From Chromatiaceae bacterium (lineage in GTDB: Bacteria > Pseudomonadota > Gammaproteobacteria > Chromatiales > Chromatiaceae): 64,000 bases of DNA. The stretch is taken from the NCBI GenBank assembly GCA_024235215.1, contig JACKMU010000004.1, forward strand, positions 124,001-188,000, read 5' to 3'. Below the pieces are notes generated by a model, which ran no database searches, was not told the origin of the DNA, and saw only the letters and a list, made by a program, of their open reading frames with translations. The position numbers and the translations under genes are program-made. This document shows, piece by piece, positions 25,780 through 34,166 of the stretch; position 1 is the stretch's first letter, and each line of letters opens with the position of its first letter.

Positions 25780-27078
25780 ATGAGCGCCGCGATACTTTTC
25801 ATACTGCTGTTTCTGTTCATGTTGATGGGGATTCCGATAGCGATCTCTCTTGGGCTGTCAAGCGTGATTACTATCATGGCGTTCGCAGACGATTCGATCG
25901 CTTCACTGGCGGACAAAGTCTTTCATACGATGCATCATTCCACGTTGATGGCCATACCGTTTTTTGTACTAGCATCGGCATTTCTGACCACCGGCGGCGT
26001 AGCTCGCAGAATGATCAGCTTCGCCGTGGATGCGGTAGGTTGGTTGAAGGGTGGTCTTGGAATGGCATCGGTTCTCGCTTGTATGTTGTTTGCAGCGGTA
26101 TCGGGTTCTTCGCCGGCTACCGTAGTGGCCATTGGTTCCATCGTCATTGTCGGCATGGTGAAACAGGGCTATCCACAACCTTTCGCTGCCGGGTTGATCT
26201 GTAATGCAGGCACGCTTGGCATTTTGATACCCCCTTCCATTGTGATGGTTGTTTATGCAGCAGCCACCGAAGTTTCAGTGGGGCGCATGTTCATGGCAGG
26301 TGTATTGCCTGGGCTGCTGATGGGGCTGTTGCTCATGGTGGCGATCTATTTTGCCGCCCATAAACGGAATCTACCGGCGCAACCGTTCGCCGGATGGCCG
26401 AAGCTGATCCAGTCGGCAACGACTGCGTCCGGTGGACTGTTCCTTATCGTCATCATCATGGGCGGTATCTATGGCGGTATATTCACGCCAACCGAAGCTG
26501 CAGCGGTTTCTGCGGTGTACGCGGGATTCATTGCGGTTTTTGTATATCGAGACATCAAGATCAAGGAGATTCCAAAGGTTCTGGTGGATGCAGCGAAGGT
26601 GACCACCATGTTGATGTTCATCATCGCCAACGCTTTCTTGTTCGCGCATGTGTTGACCACGGAGCGCATACCCCAACTGATTGCAGAGACCATCATCAAC
26701 TGGGGTCTGGAGCCATGGACGTTCCTGATCGTGGTAAACATTCTGCTGCTGATAGCGGGTAACTTTATGGAACCCTCCGCTATTTTGTTGATCATGGCGC
26801 CGATTCTGTTTCCGATAGCGATGGAACTTGGGATCGATCCGATCCATCTGGGAATCATCATGGTGGTCAATATGGAGATAGGCATGATTACACCGCCGGT
26901 GGGGCTCAACCTGTTTGTGACTGCGGGTGTGACAGGGATGCCGCTCACAGCTGTGATCAGGGCGGCGCTTCCCTGGTTGATGATTCTGCTGGTATTTCTG
27001 CTGATCATCACCTACATACCAGTGATCTCCACATTTCTTCCCAATCTGTTTTTCGGGCCTGAATTCGTGCGCCAGTAG
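25780..27078 (+). CDS. dctM: TRAP transporter large permease subunit DctM
   Basis: DctM is the ion-coupled transport subunit, an elevator-type permease of about a dozen helices. The 432-residue protein shows the family repeats: MLMGIPIAISLGLSSV near the N-terminus, VSGSSPATVVAIGSI, the LICNAGTLGILIPPSIVMVVY block with the conserved Gly/Pro loop, GGIYGGIFTPTEAAAVSAVYA, and MEIGMITPPVGLNLFV near the C-terminus. These hairpin loops form the substrate and sodium sites. An AGAGAGGAC ribosome site precedes the ATG. It is the last gene of the dctPQM unit, and no clear intrinsic terminator was seen after it. Confidence 0.95.
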   Translation: MSAAILFILLFLFMLMGIPIAISLGLSSVITIMAFADDSIASLADKVFHTMHHSTLMAIPFFVLASAFLTTGGVARRMISFAVDAVGWLKGGLGMASVLACMLFAAVSGSSPATVVAIGSIVIVGMVKQGYPQPFAAGLICNAGTLGILIPPSIVMVVYAAATEVSVGRMFMAGVLPGLLMGLLLMVAIYFAAHKRNLPAQPFAGWPKLIQSATTASGGLFLIVIIMGGIYGGIFTPTEAAAVSAVYAGFIAVFVYRDIKIKEIPKVLVDAAKVTTMLMFIIANAFLFAHVLTTERIPQLIAETIINWGLEPWTFLIVVNILLLIAGNFMEPSAILLIMAPILFPIAMELGIDPIHLGIIMVVNMEIGMITPPVGLNLFVTAGVTGMPLTAVIRAALPWLMILLVFLLIITYIPVISTFLPNLFFGPEFVRQ

Positions 27079-27457
27079 CGTATTTGCTCCAAAGCGTCCG
27101 ACAATGTGCGAAACAAACCGCCCAGGATTCAGGTCAGTTCTGAATGGTGGTTTCTGCCTCTGGCTTGGAGTGCACCCAGCCGGAGGATGCCAACTATTCA
27201 GATTTCTTGCTCAGGATGGGATCCACTTTTCATTGTAGATTCCGGATGAATTAGACCACTCCTGTTTACAGACTGCCGAATATCACACATCGGTAGGGGT
27301 GCGGCTGACTGGCCACGGACGAAAGTAGGGTATGACGTCAGTCACCTCGAGACGTCGGCGATTGCCACAGTTAATTATTCAGGGTACCCCCAGTGGGCAG
27401 ACAACTTGGTACAATAGCGCGCTTTCATATGCCGCTGAGTCCTCGGAGTTTTGTGCC
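27079..27457. other. Intergenic region dctM to SlyD-like gene
   Basis: 379 bp without a credible gene. The frame upstream of the isomerase is open to 27332 but encodes no conserved sequence. It holds a short inverted repeat (ATTCAG-N7-CTGAAT at 27127-27145) and the promoter candidate at 27407-27415. Confidence 0.5.
27407..27415 (+). promoter_or_regulatory. Extended -10 promoter candidate for the SlyD-like gene
   Basis: TGG-TACAAT is a TGn-extended -10 element followed by AGCGCGC, 43 bp before the start. No good -35 is present. Confidence 0.45.
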
Positions 27458-27937
27458 ATGACCAGAGAAGTGATCAAGCCCGGAAAATTCGTCTCTCTCA
27501 CCTATTCCATTACCGATAGCGAAGGCAATCTGCTGGAGCAGAACGACATACCGGTCAACTATATCCATGGCGGCGACAAAGAGTTGATTGGCGGTATGGA
27601 TAGTGCAGTAGCAGGCAGATGCGCTGGCGATAGGATAGAGATTGATATCCCCGCGGAGGATGGCTTCGGGCCGCATGATCCCGATCTCACCTTTACCGAT
27701 GATATAGACAATGTTCCACCCCAATTCCGTCATCTTGGCGCTGAGGTGCAGATGCAGAACGAGTCCGGTGAGACGATGCTCTTTTATGTCACTCATATTG
27801 AGAATGGCAAGCTGACCGTCGACGGGAACCACCCGCTGGCCGGTAAAGCCCTGCATGTGACAGTGAATATTCTCGAGGTGCGTGACGCAACCGTTGCAGA
27901 TATGCAGTCAGCGGAGAGCAGTTGCCGGCTCAACTGA
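27458..27937 (+). CDS. FKBP-type peptidyl-prolyl isomerase, SlyD-like
   Basis: A 159-residue cytoplasmic peptidyl-prolyl cis-trans isomerase of the SlyD/FKBP group. The ATG at 27458 gives the standard N-terminus (KPGKFVSLTYSITDSEGNLLEQ). The FKBP part shows VNYIHGGDKELIGGMDSAVAG, RIEIDIPAEDGFG and, at the end, GNHPLAGKALHVTVNILEVRDA. Between them is the insert-in-flap chaperone domain of about 60 residues. It lacks the His- and Cys-rich C-terminal tail of E. coli SlyD, so the nickel-binding role is unlikely. The upstream start at 27332 adds 42 unrelated residues. glmU begins 84 bp later, with a small GCAGCC-TCT-GGCTGC hairpin (27972-27986) between. Confidence 0.92.
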   Translation: MTREVIKPGKFVSLTYSITDSEGNLLEQNDIPVNYIHGGDKELIGGMDSAVAGRCAGDRIEIDIPAEDGFGPHDPDLTFTDDIDNVPPQFRHLGAEVQMQNESGETMLFYVTHIENGKLTVDGNHPLAGKALHVTVNILEVRDATVADMQSAESSCRLN

Positions 27938-28021
27938 GTGAATCATTCTTGGTAGAGAAATACTTAAAGATGCAGCCTCTGGCTGCCGCTTACTCTGGCT
28001 AGGGAACAACAGAGGATGGTC

Positions 28022-29383
28022 ATGAAACTAGGTGTTGTCATTCTGGCTGCCGGCCAGGGTACGCGCATGAAATCGTCGCTGCCAAAAGTTTTGCATACGC
28101 TTGCGGAGAAGCCGCTGCTCGGACATGTCATCGACACTGCGCGGCACACTGGAGCAGAGCGGATCGCGGTGGTATACGGTCACGGCGGTTTACAGGTTCC
28201 CGAAAGCTTTCCCGATTCCGATCTGGTGTGGGTGGAACAGGCGCAGCAGTTGGGCACCGGGCACGCCGTTGAGCAGGCACTGCCGGCCATGCAAGGGATG
28301 GATAGGGTCCTGATTCTTTATGGGGATGTACCCTTGATAGGTGGGGGGACGCTCACTGCACTGCAACAGGCTTGCAGTTCGAGTGCTCTGGCACTGCTCA
28401 CGGTAATACTGGACGATCCAACCGGATATGGGCGCATCGTGCGTGATGACCAGCGGAGAATCCAACGTATCGTCGAGCAGAAAGATGCGAACGTGGATGA
28501 ACAGGCTGTGCGGGAGATCAATACCGGTATCATGCTGGTGGAGGGAGCGAAACTGGAGCGTTGGATTGGCCAGTTGGAGAACGACAACGCGCAGCGCGAG
28601 TTCTACCTCACCGATATCGTCGCGATGGCGGTCAGTGAGGGGATAGCCGTGCAATCGACTCAGCCACAGGATCCGTTTGAAGTAATGGGGGTCAACGACA
28701 AGCTGCAGTTGGCGCAGCTCGAGCGTCATCTGCAGCAGATGCGCTGTGAAGCATTGCTGCGAGCAGGGGTTATGATGCGTGACCCGGCGAGAGTCGACAT
28801 CCGCGGCAGATTGACCGCCGGGCGCGATGTGGAGCTGGACGTGAATGTTATCATTGGCGGAGATGTACAGCTTGGTGATGGCGTCAAAGTGGGTGCCAAC
28901 ACGGTAATACGCAACAGTCGGATCGGCAGCGGCGTGCAGATCTTCGAAAACTCTGTTATCGAAGACGCGGTGGTGGCAGAGGGTTGCCGGATCGGACCCT
29001 TCGCCCGCTTGCGTCCGGGAGCGGATTTGGCTGCAGATGTTCATATCGGCAACTTTGTGGAGATCAAGAAGTCACAGGTCGACGTGGGCAGCAAGATCAA
29101 CCACCTGAGTTATATCGGTGATTGCACCATTGGTAAAAAAGTCAATATCGGTGCAGGCACCATCACCTGCAACTACGACGGTGTCAATAAACACCGTACC
29201 GTCATCGAAGATAATGTTTTCATCGGCTCTGATACGCAGCTGGTGGCACCGGTGAAGGTCGGTGCCGAGGCCACCGTTGGCGCGGGATCGACGATTACGC
29301 GGGATGTTGCGCCAGACTCACTCGCGCTTAGCCGGTGCAAACAGATCGGAAGGGTTGGCTGGAAAAAGCCTCAGAAGAGATAA
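28022..29383 (+). CDS. glmU: Bifunctional UDP-GlcNAc pyrophosphorylase / glucosamine-1-P acetyltransferase
   Basis: GlmU makes UDP-N-acetylglucosamine from glucosamine-1-phosphate in two steps. The N-terminal uridyltransferase domain shows LGVVILAAGQGTRMKSSLPKVLH, the nucleotide-binding loop, and LYGDVPLI. The C-terminal acetyltransferase domain is a left-handed beta helix of hexapeptide repeats, with IGDCTIGKKVNIGAGTITCNYDGVNKH and TVGAGSTIT. The ATG at 28022 was chosen because AGAGG lies 6 bp before it; the in-frame ATG at 28016 overlaps that site. glmS follows after 10 bp, which places two successive enzymes of the UDP-GlcNAc pathway in one operon. Confidence 0.97.
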   Translation: MKLGVVILAAGQGTRMKSSLPKVLHTLAEKPLLGHVIDTARHTGAERIAVVYGHGGLQVPESFPDSDLVWVEQAQQLGTGHAVEQALPAMQGMDRVLILYGDVPLIGGGTLTALQQACSSSALALLTVILDDPTGYGRIVRDDQRRIQRIVEQKDANVDEQAVREINTGIMLVEGAKLERWIGQLENDNAQREFYLTDIVAMAVSEGIAVQSTQPQDPFEVMGVNDKLQLAQLERHLQQMRCEALLRAGVMMRDPARVDIRGRLTAGRDVELDVNVIIGGDVQLGDGVKVGANTVIRNSRIGSGVQIFENSVIEDAVVAEGCRIGPFARLRPGADLAADVHIGNFVEIKKSQVDVGSKINHLSYIGDCTIGKKVNIGAGTITCNYDGVNKHRTVIEDNVFIGSDTQLVAPVKVGAEATVGAGSTITRDVAPDSLALSRCKQIGRVGWKKPQKR

Positions 29384-29393
29384 AGGATAAAAT

Positions 29394-31220
29394 ATGTGCG
29401 GAATAGTCGGCGCCATCGCGCAACGTGAAGTGATGCCCATCCTGATGGAGGGACTGCGGCGGCTTGAATATCGTGGTTATGACTCCGCCGGAGTGGCGAT
29501 TCGCGACTCATCCGGCCATCTGCAGCGCATCCGCTCGGTCGGCAAGGTAGCCTCCCTGCAGCAGCTGCTGGACGGTGCTTCGCTATCTGGCACCCTCGGT
29601 ATAGCGCATACCCGCTGGGCCACCCATGGCATGCCAGCGGAGCGTAATGCCCACCCACACATGAGCGGTGAAAGCGTGGCGGTGGTGCACAACGGGATTA
29701 TTGAAAACCATAACCAGCTGCGTGAAGAGCTCTCCCAACAGGGATACAGTTTTACTTCGGAAACCGATACCGAAGTGATTGCTCACTTGCTTGGCAGTCT
29801 GTTGGAACGTGACCCGGATCTGCTGAATGCAGTGCGGACTACGATATCGCGTCTGGTAGGTGCGTATGCGTTGGCGGTCGCCAGCCCGGATGATCCTGAC
29901 CGATTGATCGTGGCCAGAGCTGGCAGTCCGCTAGTTGTCGGACTGGGTGTCGGTGAGAATTTTATCGCTTCTGATGTTTTCGCGTTGTTACCCGTAACCC
30001 AGCAGTTCATATTTCTGGAGGAAGGGGACCTGGCCGAGATCAGACGGGATAAAGTCAACGTCTATGACGCTGACGGTAATCCGGCTGAACGTGGCGTGAA
30101 GATGTCGCAGCTCTCTGCTTCGGTCGCCGAGAAAGGCCCTTATCGCCACTACATGCTGAAGGAGATCTTCGAGCAGCCCAGCGTGATTGCGGAGACACTG
30201 GAGGGGCGTATTCACAAAGGACGGCTTCTGGAGGAGAGCTTCGGTTATGAGGCGAAGCAGCTGTTTGACCAGACGCGCAATGTCCACATCGTCGCGTGCG
30301 GTACCAGCTACCATGCAGGTCTCGTGACAAAATATTGGTTGGAGGATGTGGGTGTTCCCTGCAGTGTGGAAGTGGCCAGTGAGTACCGCTACCGCAAGGT
30401 GGTCGTACCGCCCGGTACCCTGTTTCTCAGCATCTCCCAGTCGGGTGAGACCGCCGATACCTTGGCAGCGCTGCGGGCCTCCAGAAGTGCCGGTTATCTG
30501 GGCAGTCTCACTGTCTGCAATGTTCCGGAGAGTTCGCTGGTGCGCGAATCCAATGTCGGGTTGATGACCCGGGCCGGACCGGAGATCGGTGTCGCCTCGA
30601 CCAAGGCGTTCACCACCCAGCTGGTAGCGTTGAGATTACTCACTCTGGCACTGGCGCGACGCAACGGTCAGACCTCGGGAGAGCAGAGACGTCTGGTTGA
30701 TGAGCTGCACGCACTTCCCCGGCAGGTGGAGGTGGTGTTGCAGATGAATGATGACATACAAAAAATGGCAGAAGCCTTTGCGGAGAAGCATCATGCGTTA
30801 TTTCTCGGCAGAGGTCCCTTCTACCCGGTTGCCATGGAAGGCGCGCTGAAGCTAAAGGAGATCTCCTATATTCATGCTGAGGCTTACCCCGCCGGTGAAC
30901 TGAAGCATGGCCCACTGGCGTTGGTGGATGAGGATATGCCGGTGATCTGTGCGCTTCCTGATGATCCGCTGTTGGATAAGGTGCTTTCCAATCTGCAGGA
31001 GGTTCGCGCCCGCAAGGGGGAACTGTTCCTCTTCAGTGACCAGAAGGTGAAGATCGATCTGGATCTTTATCAGGATCTCAAGCTGGATGATATCTGTTCC
31101 AGCACGGCGCCGATCGTATACACCGTTCCGCTGCAGTTGCTTGCCTATCATGTGGCAATTTTGAAGGGGACAGATGTAGATCAGCCGCGGAACCTAGCGA
31201 AATCGGTCACGGTAGAGTAG
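29394..31220 (+). CDS. glmS: Glutamine-fructose-6-phosphate aminotransferase (isomerizing)
   Basis: GlmS makes glucosamine-6-phosphate from fructose-6-phosphate and glutamine, the entry step of amino-sugar synthesis. The protein has 608 residues. The mature N-terminal catalytic Cys is Cys2 (MCGIVGAIAQ). The glutaminase domain continues with LEYRGYDSAG and HTRWATHG. Two SIS domains follow, with CGTSYHAG, SISQSGETADTLAAL and TRAGPEIGVASTKAFTTQ. It ends DVDQPRNLAKSVTVE, the invariant C-terminal tail that closes the active site. No glmS ribozyme is expected or seen in this lineage, and glmU is immediately upstream. Confidence 0.98.
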   Translation: MCGIVGAIAQREVMPILMEGLRRLEYRGYDSAGVAIRDSSGHLQRIRSVGKVASLQQLLDGASLSGTLGIAHTRWATHGMPAERNAHPHMSGESVAVVHNGIIENHNQLREELSQQGYSFTSETDTEVIAHLLGSLLERDPDLLNAVRTTISRLVGAYALAVASPDDPDRLIVARAGSPLVVGLGVGENFIASDVFALLPVTQQFIFLEEGDLAEIRRDKVNVYDADGNPAERGVKMSQLSASVAEKGPYRHYMLKEIFEQPSVIAETLEGRIHKGRLLEESFGYEAKQLFDQTRNVHIVACGTSYHAGLVTKYWLEDVGVPCSVEVASEYRYRKVVVPPGTLFLSISQSGETADTLAALRASRSAGYLGSLTVCNVPESSLVRESNVGLMTRAGPEIGVASTKAFTTQLVALRLLTLALARRNGQTSGEQRRLVDELHALPRQVEVVLQMNDDIQKMAEAFAEKHHALFLGRGPFYPVAMEGALKLKEISYIHAEAYPAGELKHGPLALVDEDMPVICALPDDPLLDKVLSNLQEVRARKGELFLFSDQKVKIDLDLYQDLKLDDICSSTAPIVYTVPLQLLAYHVAILKGTDVDQPRNLAKSVTVE

Positions 31221-31441
31221 AGCAAACTCATATTTTGTGCATGAGAGTCAGCTGTCCTGGTAAAGATGGTTGCGCGCATTTTTGCCGCCTCGTCTGATCT
31301 GACCGAGGTGATGAACGGACTCGCCTAACTCACCTTTCAAATCCAGTTTGTCCATCCGAACTGAAAGCTGACTATTCCAATGAGCGGGTCCGGGTTACCC
31401 AGTGGGTTTAATTATACGCGAGCAACCGATGGAGATCCGAA

Positions 31442-31843
31442 ATGATCAGTGAGACCATCAAGCCCAGGTTTCTGGAAACAGATGCGTTGGGACACATCAA
31501 TAACACGGTTGTTCCCGGTTGGTTCGAGGGTGCGCGTGATCCGATCTTCCGCTGGTTTACTCCGAATCTGGACGTAAAACAGTGGCGTTTGATACTGGCC
31601 AGATTCGAAATTACATTTCACAGTGAACTCTACTATGAGTATCCGGTAGAGCTTCGCAGCTACATCAGTCGGATTGGTAAAACCTCTTTCGATGTCTATC
31701 AGGAAGCTTGGCAGCATGGACTGAGGTGCGCATCAGGAACCTCGGTACTGGTACATTTCGACCATCAACGGAAACGCTCGTTGCCACTGCCGGGGGAGAT
31801 TCGCGAAATAATGCAACAACACATCTTTTCCGGTACAGCCTGA
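31442..31843 (+). CDS. Acyl-CoA thioesterase, hotdog fold (4HBT family)
   Basis: A 133-residue single hotdog-domain thioesterase of the 4-hydroxybenzoyl-CoA thioesterase/YbgC/FadM group. The start of the domain shows RFLETDALGHINNTVVPGWFEGARD, where Asp in the TDALGHINN motif is the family catalytic residue. The later FEITFHSELYYEYPVEL and GKTSFDVYQEA strands complete the fold. Substrate length cannot be read from the sequence. It is monocistronic in a 221-bp intergenic region after glmS, and the downstream gene is convergent with 14 bp between stop codons. Confidence 0.88.
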   Translation: MISETIKPRFLETDALGHINNTVVPGWFEGARDPIFRWFTPNLDVKQWRLILARFEITFHSELYYEYPVELRSYISRIGKTSFDVYQEAWQHGLRCASGTSVLVHFDHQRKRSLPLPGEIREIMQQHIFSGTA

Positions 31844-31857
31844 CGGAATTCGTGCTG

Positions 31858-32094
31858 TTACTTGGCACGCTCCCTTCTGGCAACATGGCGATGCAATCTT
31901 ATTTTCAATGTGATGCCGATTACCAGCATACCTCCGATTATCGACAGTAGAACCAGGTTGAGTGATCCATCCATAAAATAGAGGACACCCTGGAAACAGA
32001 AGCTGAACCAGAAAAAGAGGGTGGCGACAACCCACATTGTGCGCAATCTCTTGTGCTCTTTCTCCCATTCATTCAATGTCATTAATTCTGGCAT
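31858..32094 (-). CDS. Small two-helix membrane protein, unknown function
   Basis: A predicted 78-residue inner-membrane protein with two hydrophobic segments (about residues 21-41, MWVVATLFFWFSFCFQGVLYF, and 45-64, LNLVLLSIIGGMLVIGI). A charged N-terminus (NEWEKEHKRLRT) and a strongly basic C-terminus (RLHRHVARRERAK) flank them. The start at 32094 (ATG) is preferred over a TTG six bases upstream. It lies directly downstream of the bacteriohemerythrin gene on the same strand with only 11 bp between, so co-transcription is likely. I do not recognise the family. Coding is supported by hydrophobic pattern, size and position only. Confidence 0.6.
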   Translation of the reverse strand: MPELMTLNEWEKEHKRLRTMWVVATLFFWFSFCFQGVLYFMDGSLNLVLLSIIGGMLVIGITLKIRLHRHVARRERAK

Positions 32095-32105
32095 ATTCAA
32101 TTACT

Positions 32106-32567
32106 TCACTGATTTTTTTTGTGATTGAGATAGATCCCCAGTGGCTTGTCATACTCTTCGATATGCAGCAGTGCCCAATCGGTGGAAACATCGTAATCGG
32201 AGTAGAAGGTCGGGTATTTTCCTTGGGAAACGGCGGCCACCAAATCACTCAGGTGCCGAAGGAGCATTCTGTGCTCACGCAGATGTGATGACTTTCCCGG
32301 GTAGTCATGCTGCTCCATGAGCTGCTCCTCGGTTGAGAAGTGGGTACGGGTGAACTCAACCAAACCTACCAGCATGTGTTTCAGCTCATCTTTGTCGATG
32401 CGTGCCTCCACAGCGCTGTGGAGATCGTTGACAAGCTGCAGCAGATGTCGGTGCTGCTTGTCGATCTTATCTATGTTTACGTCGTATTCATCACTCCAGC
32501 TAACGATAGGCATATTGATGGGATCCTCAAATTCCGGCAGTGTTTTTCCGTTTGTTGCACTATCCAT
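32106..32567 (-). CDS. Bacteriohemerythrin
   Basis: A 153-residue single-domain hemerythrin that binds oxygen at a non-heme di-iron site. The metal ligands are visible: His39 in DKQHRHLL, the HFSTEEQLM helix with His and Glu, the HLREHRMLL helix with two His, and DWALLHIEEYD with the final His and Asp. It lacks any fused signalling domain, unlike many sensory hemerythrins, so it is more likely an oxygen store or scavenger for microaerobic respiration. It sits between the two-helix membrane gene and the repeat protein at 32583, all on the minus strand. The link between these neighbours is unproven. Confidence 0.92.
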   Translation of the reverse strand: MDSATNGKTLPEFEDPINMPIVSWSDEYDVNIDKIDKQHRHLLQLVNDLHSAVEARIDKDELKHMLVGLVEFTRTHFSTEEQLMEQHDYPGKSSHLREHRMLLRHLSDLVAAVSQGKYPTFYSDYDVSTDWALLHIEEYDKPLGIYLNHKKNQ

Positions 32568-32582
32568 AGGAACTCGTAAGCC

Positions 32583-33254
32583 TTACTTTTTCTTTTTTTT
32601 GCCGCCTTTTCTCTTGTTGTCCTTCATCTTTTTCTCTTTTTTCGCCTTCTTCGCAGATTTTTCCAAGGGATGATCGTCTTTGCCCTGTGTTTTGGGGACC
32701 GCGATGAAGCGCTCGGTTTCGGTATCATACCAACCTTGTCTGATGCGTTTGCGGATTTCGTTGTCGCTTATCTCAATACCGTAATGGCTCGGTTTCAACG
32801 TGCGCAGCGCGCGAGTGACGCTGAGTTCGCTCCAAGGTTTTCCATCATTGGTGGGTACATTTTTCTCATTGAGTTTTGAGGCAAGTTTTTGAGGGGTGAA
32901 TGGTTCCGCGGTTAGCTCCTCCATCACCGTCCGGATCGATTCGTAGTAGCTCCACTGGCGTAGTGGCGAGTGCTCGTCGAGATCACGCTCTTTGAATTCG
33001 GCGGCCGCAGGAGTTATGGGGATGGGGTTGCTGCTGTTTCTGGCGAGGTTGGCTGAGGTTAGCGTCTGCATGTTCAGCTTTTTGAGAATACGACGCACCG
33101 AGTATTTACTCCAGGGTTGGCCGGTTAGCGACAGAATGCACATCTCATTGAGCTTCTCCGCCATTCCCTGTTGGGTTAAGCCCTGGTCATTGTCGTCGCG
33201 AATAGCAAGTAATATTTCAAATTGAGGCCGCAATTTTTCAACTGCTTCTTCCAT
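32583..33254 (-). CDS. Unfamiliar protein with two recombinase-like HTH repeats and Lys-rich tail
   Basis: A 223-residue protein I cannot assign to a named family. It contains two similar segments about 93 residues apart (about 26-60 and 119-153). Each resembles the winged helix-turn-helix that serine recombinases carry after their catalytic domain: A-x-KLNE, then a short loop, G-x-PWS-xx-SVxR-x-L. There is no serine recombinase catalytic domain, so it is not a recombinase. A Trp/Arg patch (IRKRIRQGWYDTETERFIAVPK) and a Lys-rich tail of about 28 residues follow, which suggest nucleic-acid binding. An AGAGGAAAATA site precedes the start; the in-frame GTG at 33257 is an alternative. It is the first gene of a minus-strand run with hemerythrin. 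Confidence 0.7.
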   Translation of the reverse strand: MEEAVEKLRPQFEILLAIRDDNDQGLTQQGMAEKLNEMCILSLTGQPWSKYSVRRILKKLNMQTLTSANLARNSSNPIPITPAAAEFKERDLDEHSPLRQWSYYESIRTVMEELTAEPFTPQKLASKLNEKNVPTNDGKPWSELSVTRALRTLKPSHYGIEISDNEIRKRIRQGWYDTETERFIAVPKTQGKDDHPLEKSAKKAKKEKKMKDNKRKGGKKKKK

Positions 33255-33451
33255 CACTATTTTCCTCTGTCAACTTTGGCGTCTGGTTTAATGGAACACG
33301 CTTATAATTTTTTACTTAACGGAGACGGAAGGCCGGGGGAGGGCGGTTATCGAGATGTTTGAATAGCTACCCTCTTGCTCCGTAGATTTGTTGTTGTGTC
33401 TTCGTGCTGCTCCTCCTCACAGGATCGGATAGAGAGACCTTATCCTTCTGT

Positions 33452-33682
33452 TCAGGATAAAATTGTCTGCAGCTGCTGGGCATGCTCAGCAGCACGCATT
33501 CCGATATTGGTCAGGTAACCCCCATCTTTCTGGGTGATCAGTCCCTTTTCGTAGAGTCGGATGGTGGCTGCAACAGCCTCCGGCCGGGCTGTTTTATGCA
33601 CCTTGATCCCCTCTTCACTCGCTGCAAGATTGAAAAGCAGCAGAATCTCCATCTCCTCAAGCTGTTCGTGGGTGTATCGCAT
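33452..33682 (-). CDS. TIGR02647 family protein
   Basis: A 76-residue cytoplasmic protein matching, from memory of the family, TIGR02647 proteins found in Pseudomonas and related bacteria. The N-terminal YTHEQLEEMEILLLFNL aligns with their start, and the C-terminal EKGLITQKDGGYLTNIG followed by AAEHAQQLQTIL is the typical winged-helix-like end. The ATG at 33682 is used because it aligns with family N-termini and leaves 7 bp to the upstream gene; an in-frame start at 33712 would overlap it. The function is unknown; a small DNA-binding role is only a guess. It is downstream of the DUF6489-like gene on the same strand. Confidence 0.8.
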   Translation of the reverse strand: MRYTHEQLEEMEILLLFNLAASEEGIKVHKTARPEAVAATIRLYEKGLITQKDGGYLTNIGMRAAEHAQQLQTILS

Positions 33683-33689
33683 AATCTGA

Positions 33690-33950
33690 TCAAGCCTCTT
33701 TCTCTTTGCCATCGCTCTCCGAGTAGACCTTCATGAAACTACCCAGCAGCTTCTGAAAGGTCTCCATTGCACCTGCTGATTGCGTCATGAATGGTTGCAA
33801 CATGCTGAGCGGGTCGTAACCTTCAACCCCGGTGTCCATATTCTTACGAATTTGATCGAACAGTTCATTCTGAAACCCTTGAACATCGGGCCATCCCATC
33901 AATTTACGGAACTCTGCTGGAGTGATATCGATCTCGATGTTGACTTTCAT
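33690..33950 (-). CDS. DUF6489-like small protein
   Basis: An 86-residue protein with the N-terminus MKVNIEIDITPAEFRKLMGWPDV, resembling small conserved proteins classed as DUF6489. The C-terminal half is amphipathic helix (QLLG-type FQKLLGSFMKVY) with a charged tail. The start at 33950 follows a very strong GGAGGGAGA site; an in-frame Met at 34007 is rejected. The gene is followed by the TIGR02647 gene after 7 bp, so the two are probably co-transcribed. No function is known to me; a helical assembly or membrane-associated role would be speculative. Confidence 0.78.
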   Translation of the reverse strand: MKVNIEIDITPAEFRKLMGWPDVQGFQNELFDQIRKNMDTGVEGYDPLSMLQPFMTQSAGAMETFQKLLGSFMKVYSESDGKEKEA

Positions 33951-34166
33951 TCTCCCTCCGAACTTGGCTGAACCTAGATTTTTCAAGGATAGCCGAATCT
34001 TAGCCAACTTTATGACAGGTAAGTTACATTATATGGAGTGTTCAAGCAAAACCCTTGTTGCGCAGGTTTCACGACTGGTAACGAGGATCTGTAATATGAC
34101 AGGATCAGCTGGTTTCAATCAACGCCAGTCATGATTCGAAAGTCGGGAAACCAGGGCAGAGAGCCT

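Noticed and set aside
28190..29044. 284-residue open frame on the minus strand
   Set aside because: It is antisense to glmU, and the glmU hexapeptide repeats explain the long open frame.
31221..31441. Regulatory RNA after glmS or glmS ribozyme
   Set aside because: No glmS ribozyme motif lies upstream of glmS (10-bp gap) and nothing structured is evident downstream.
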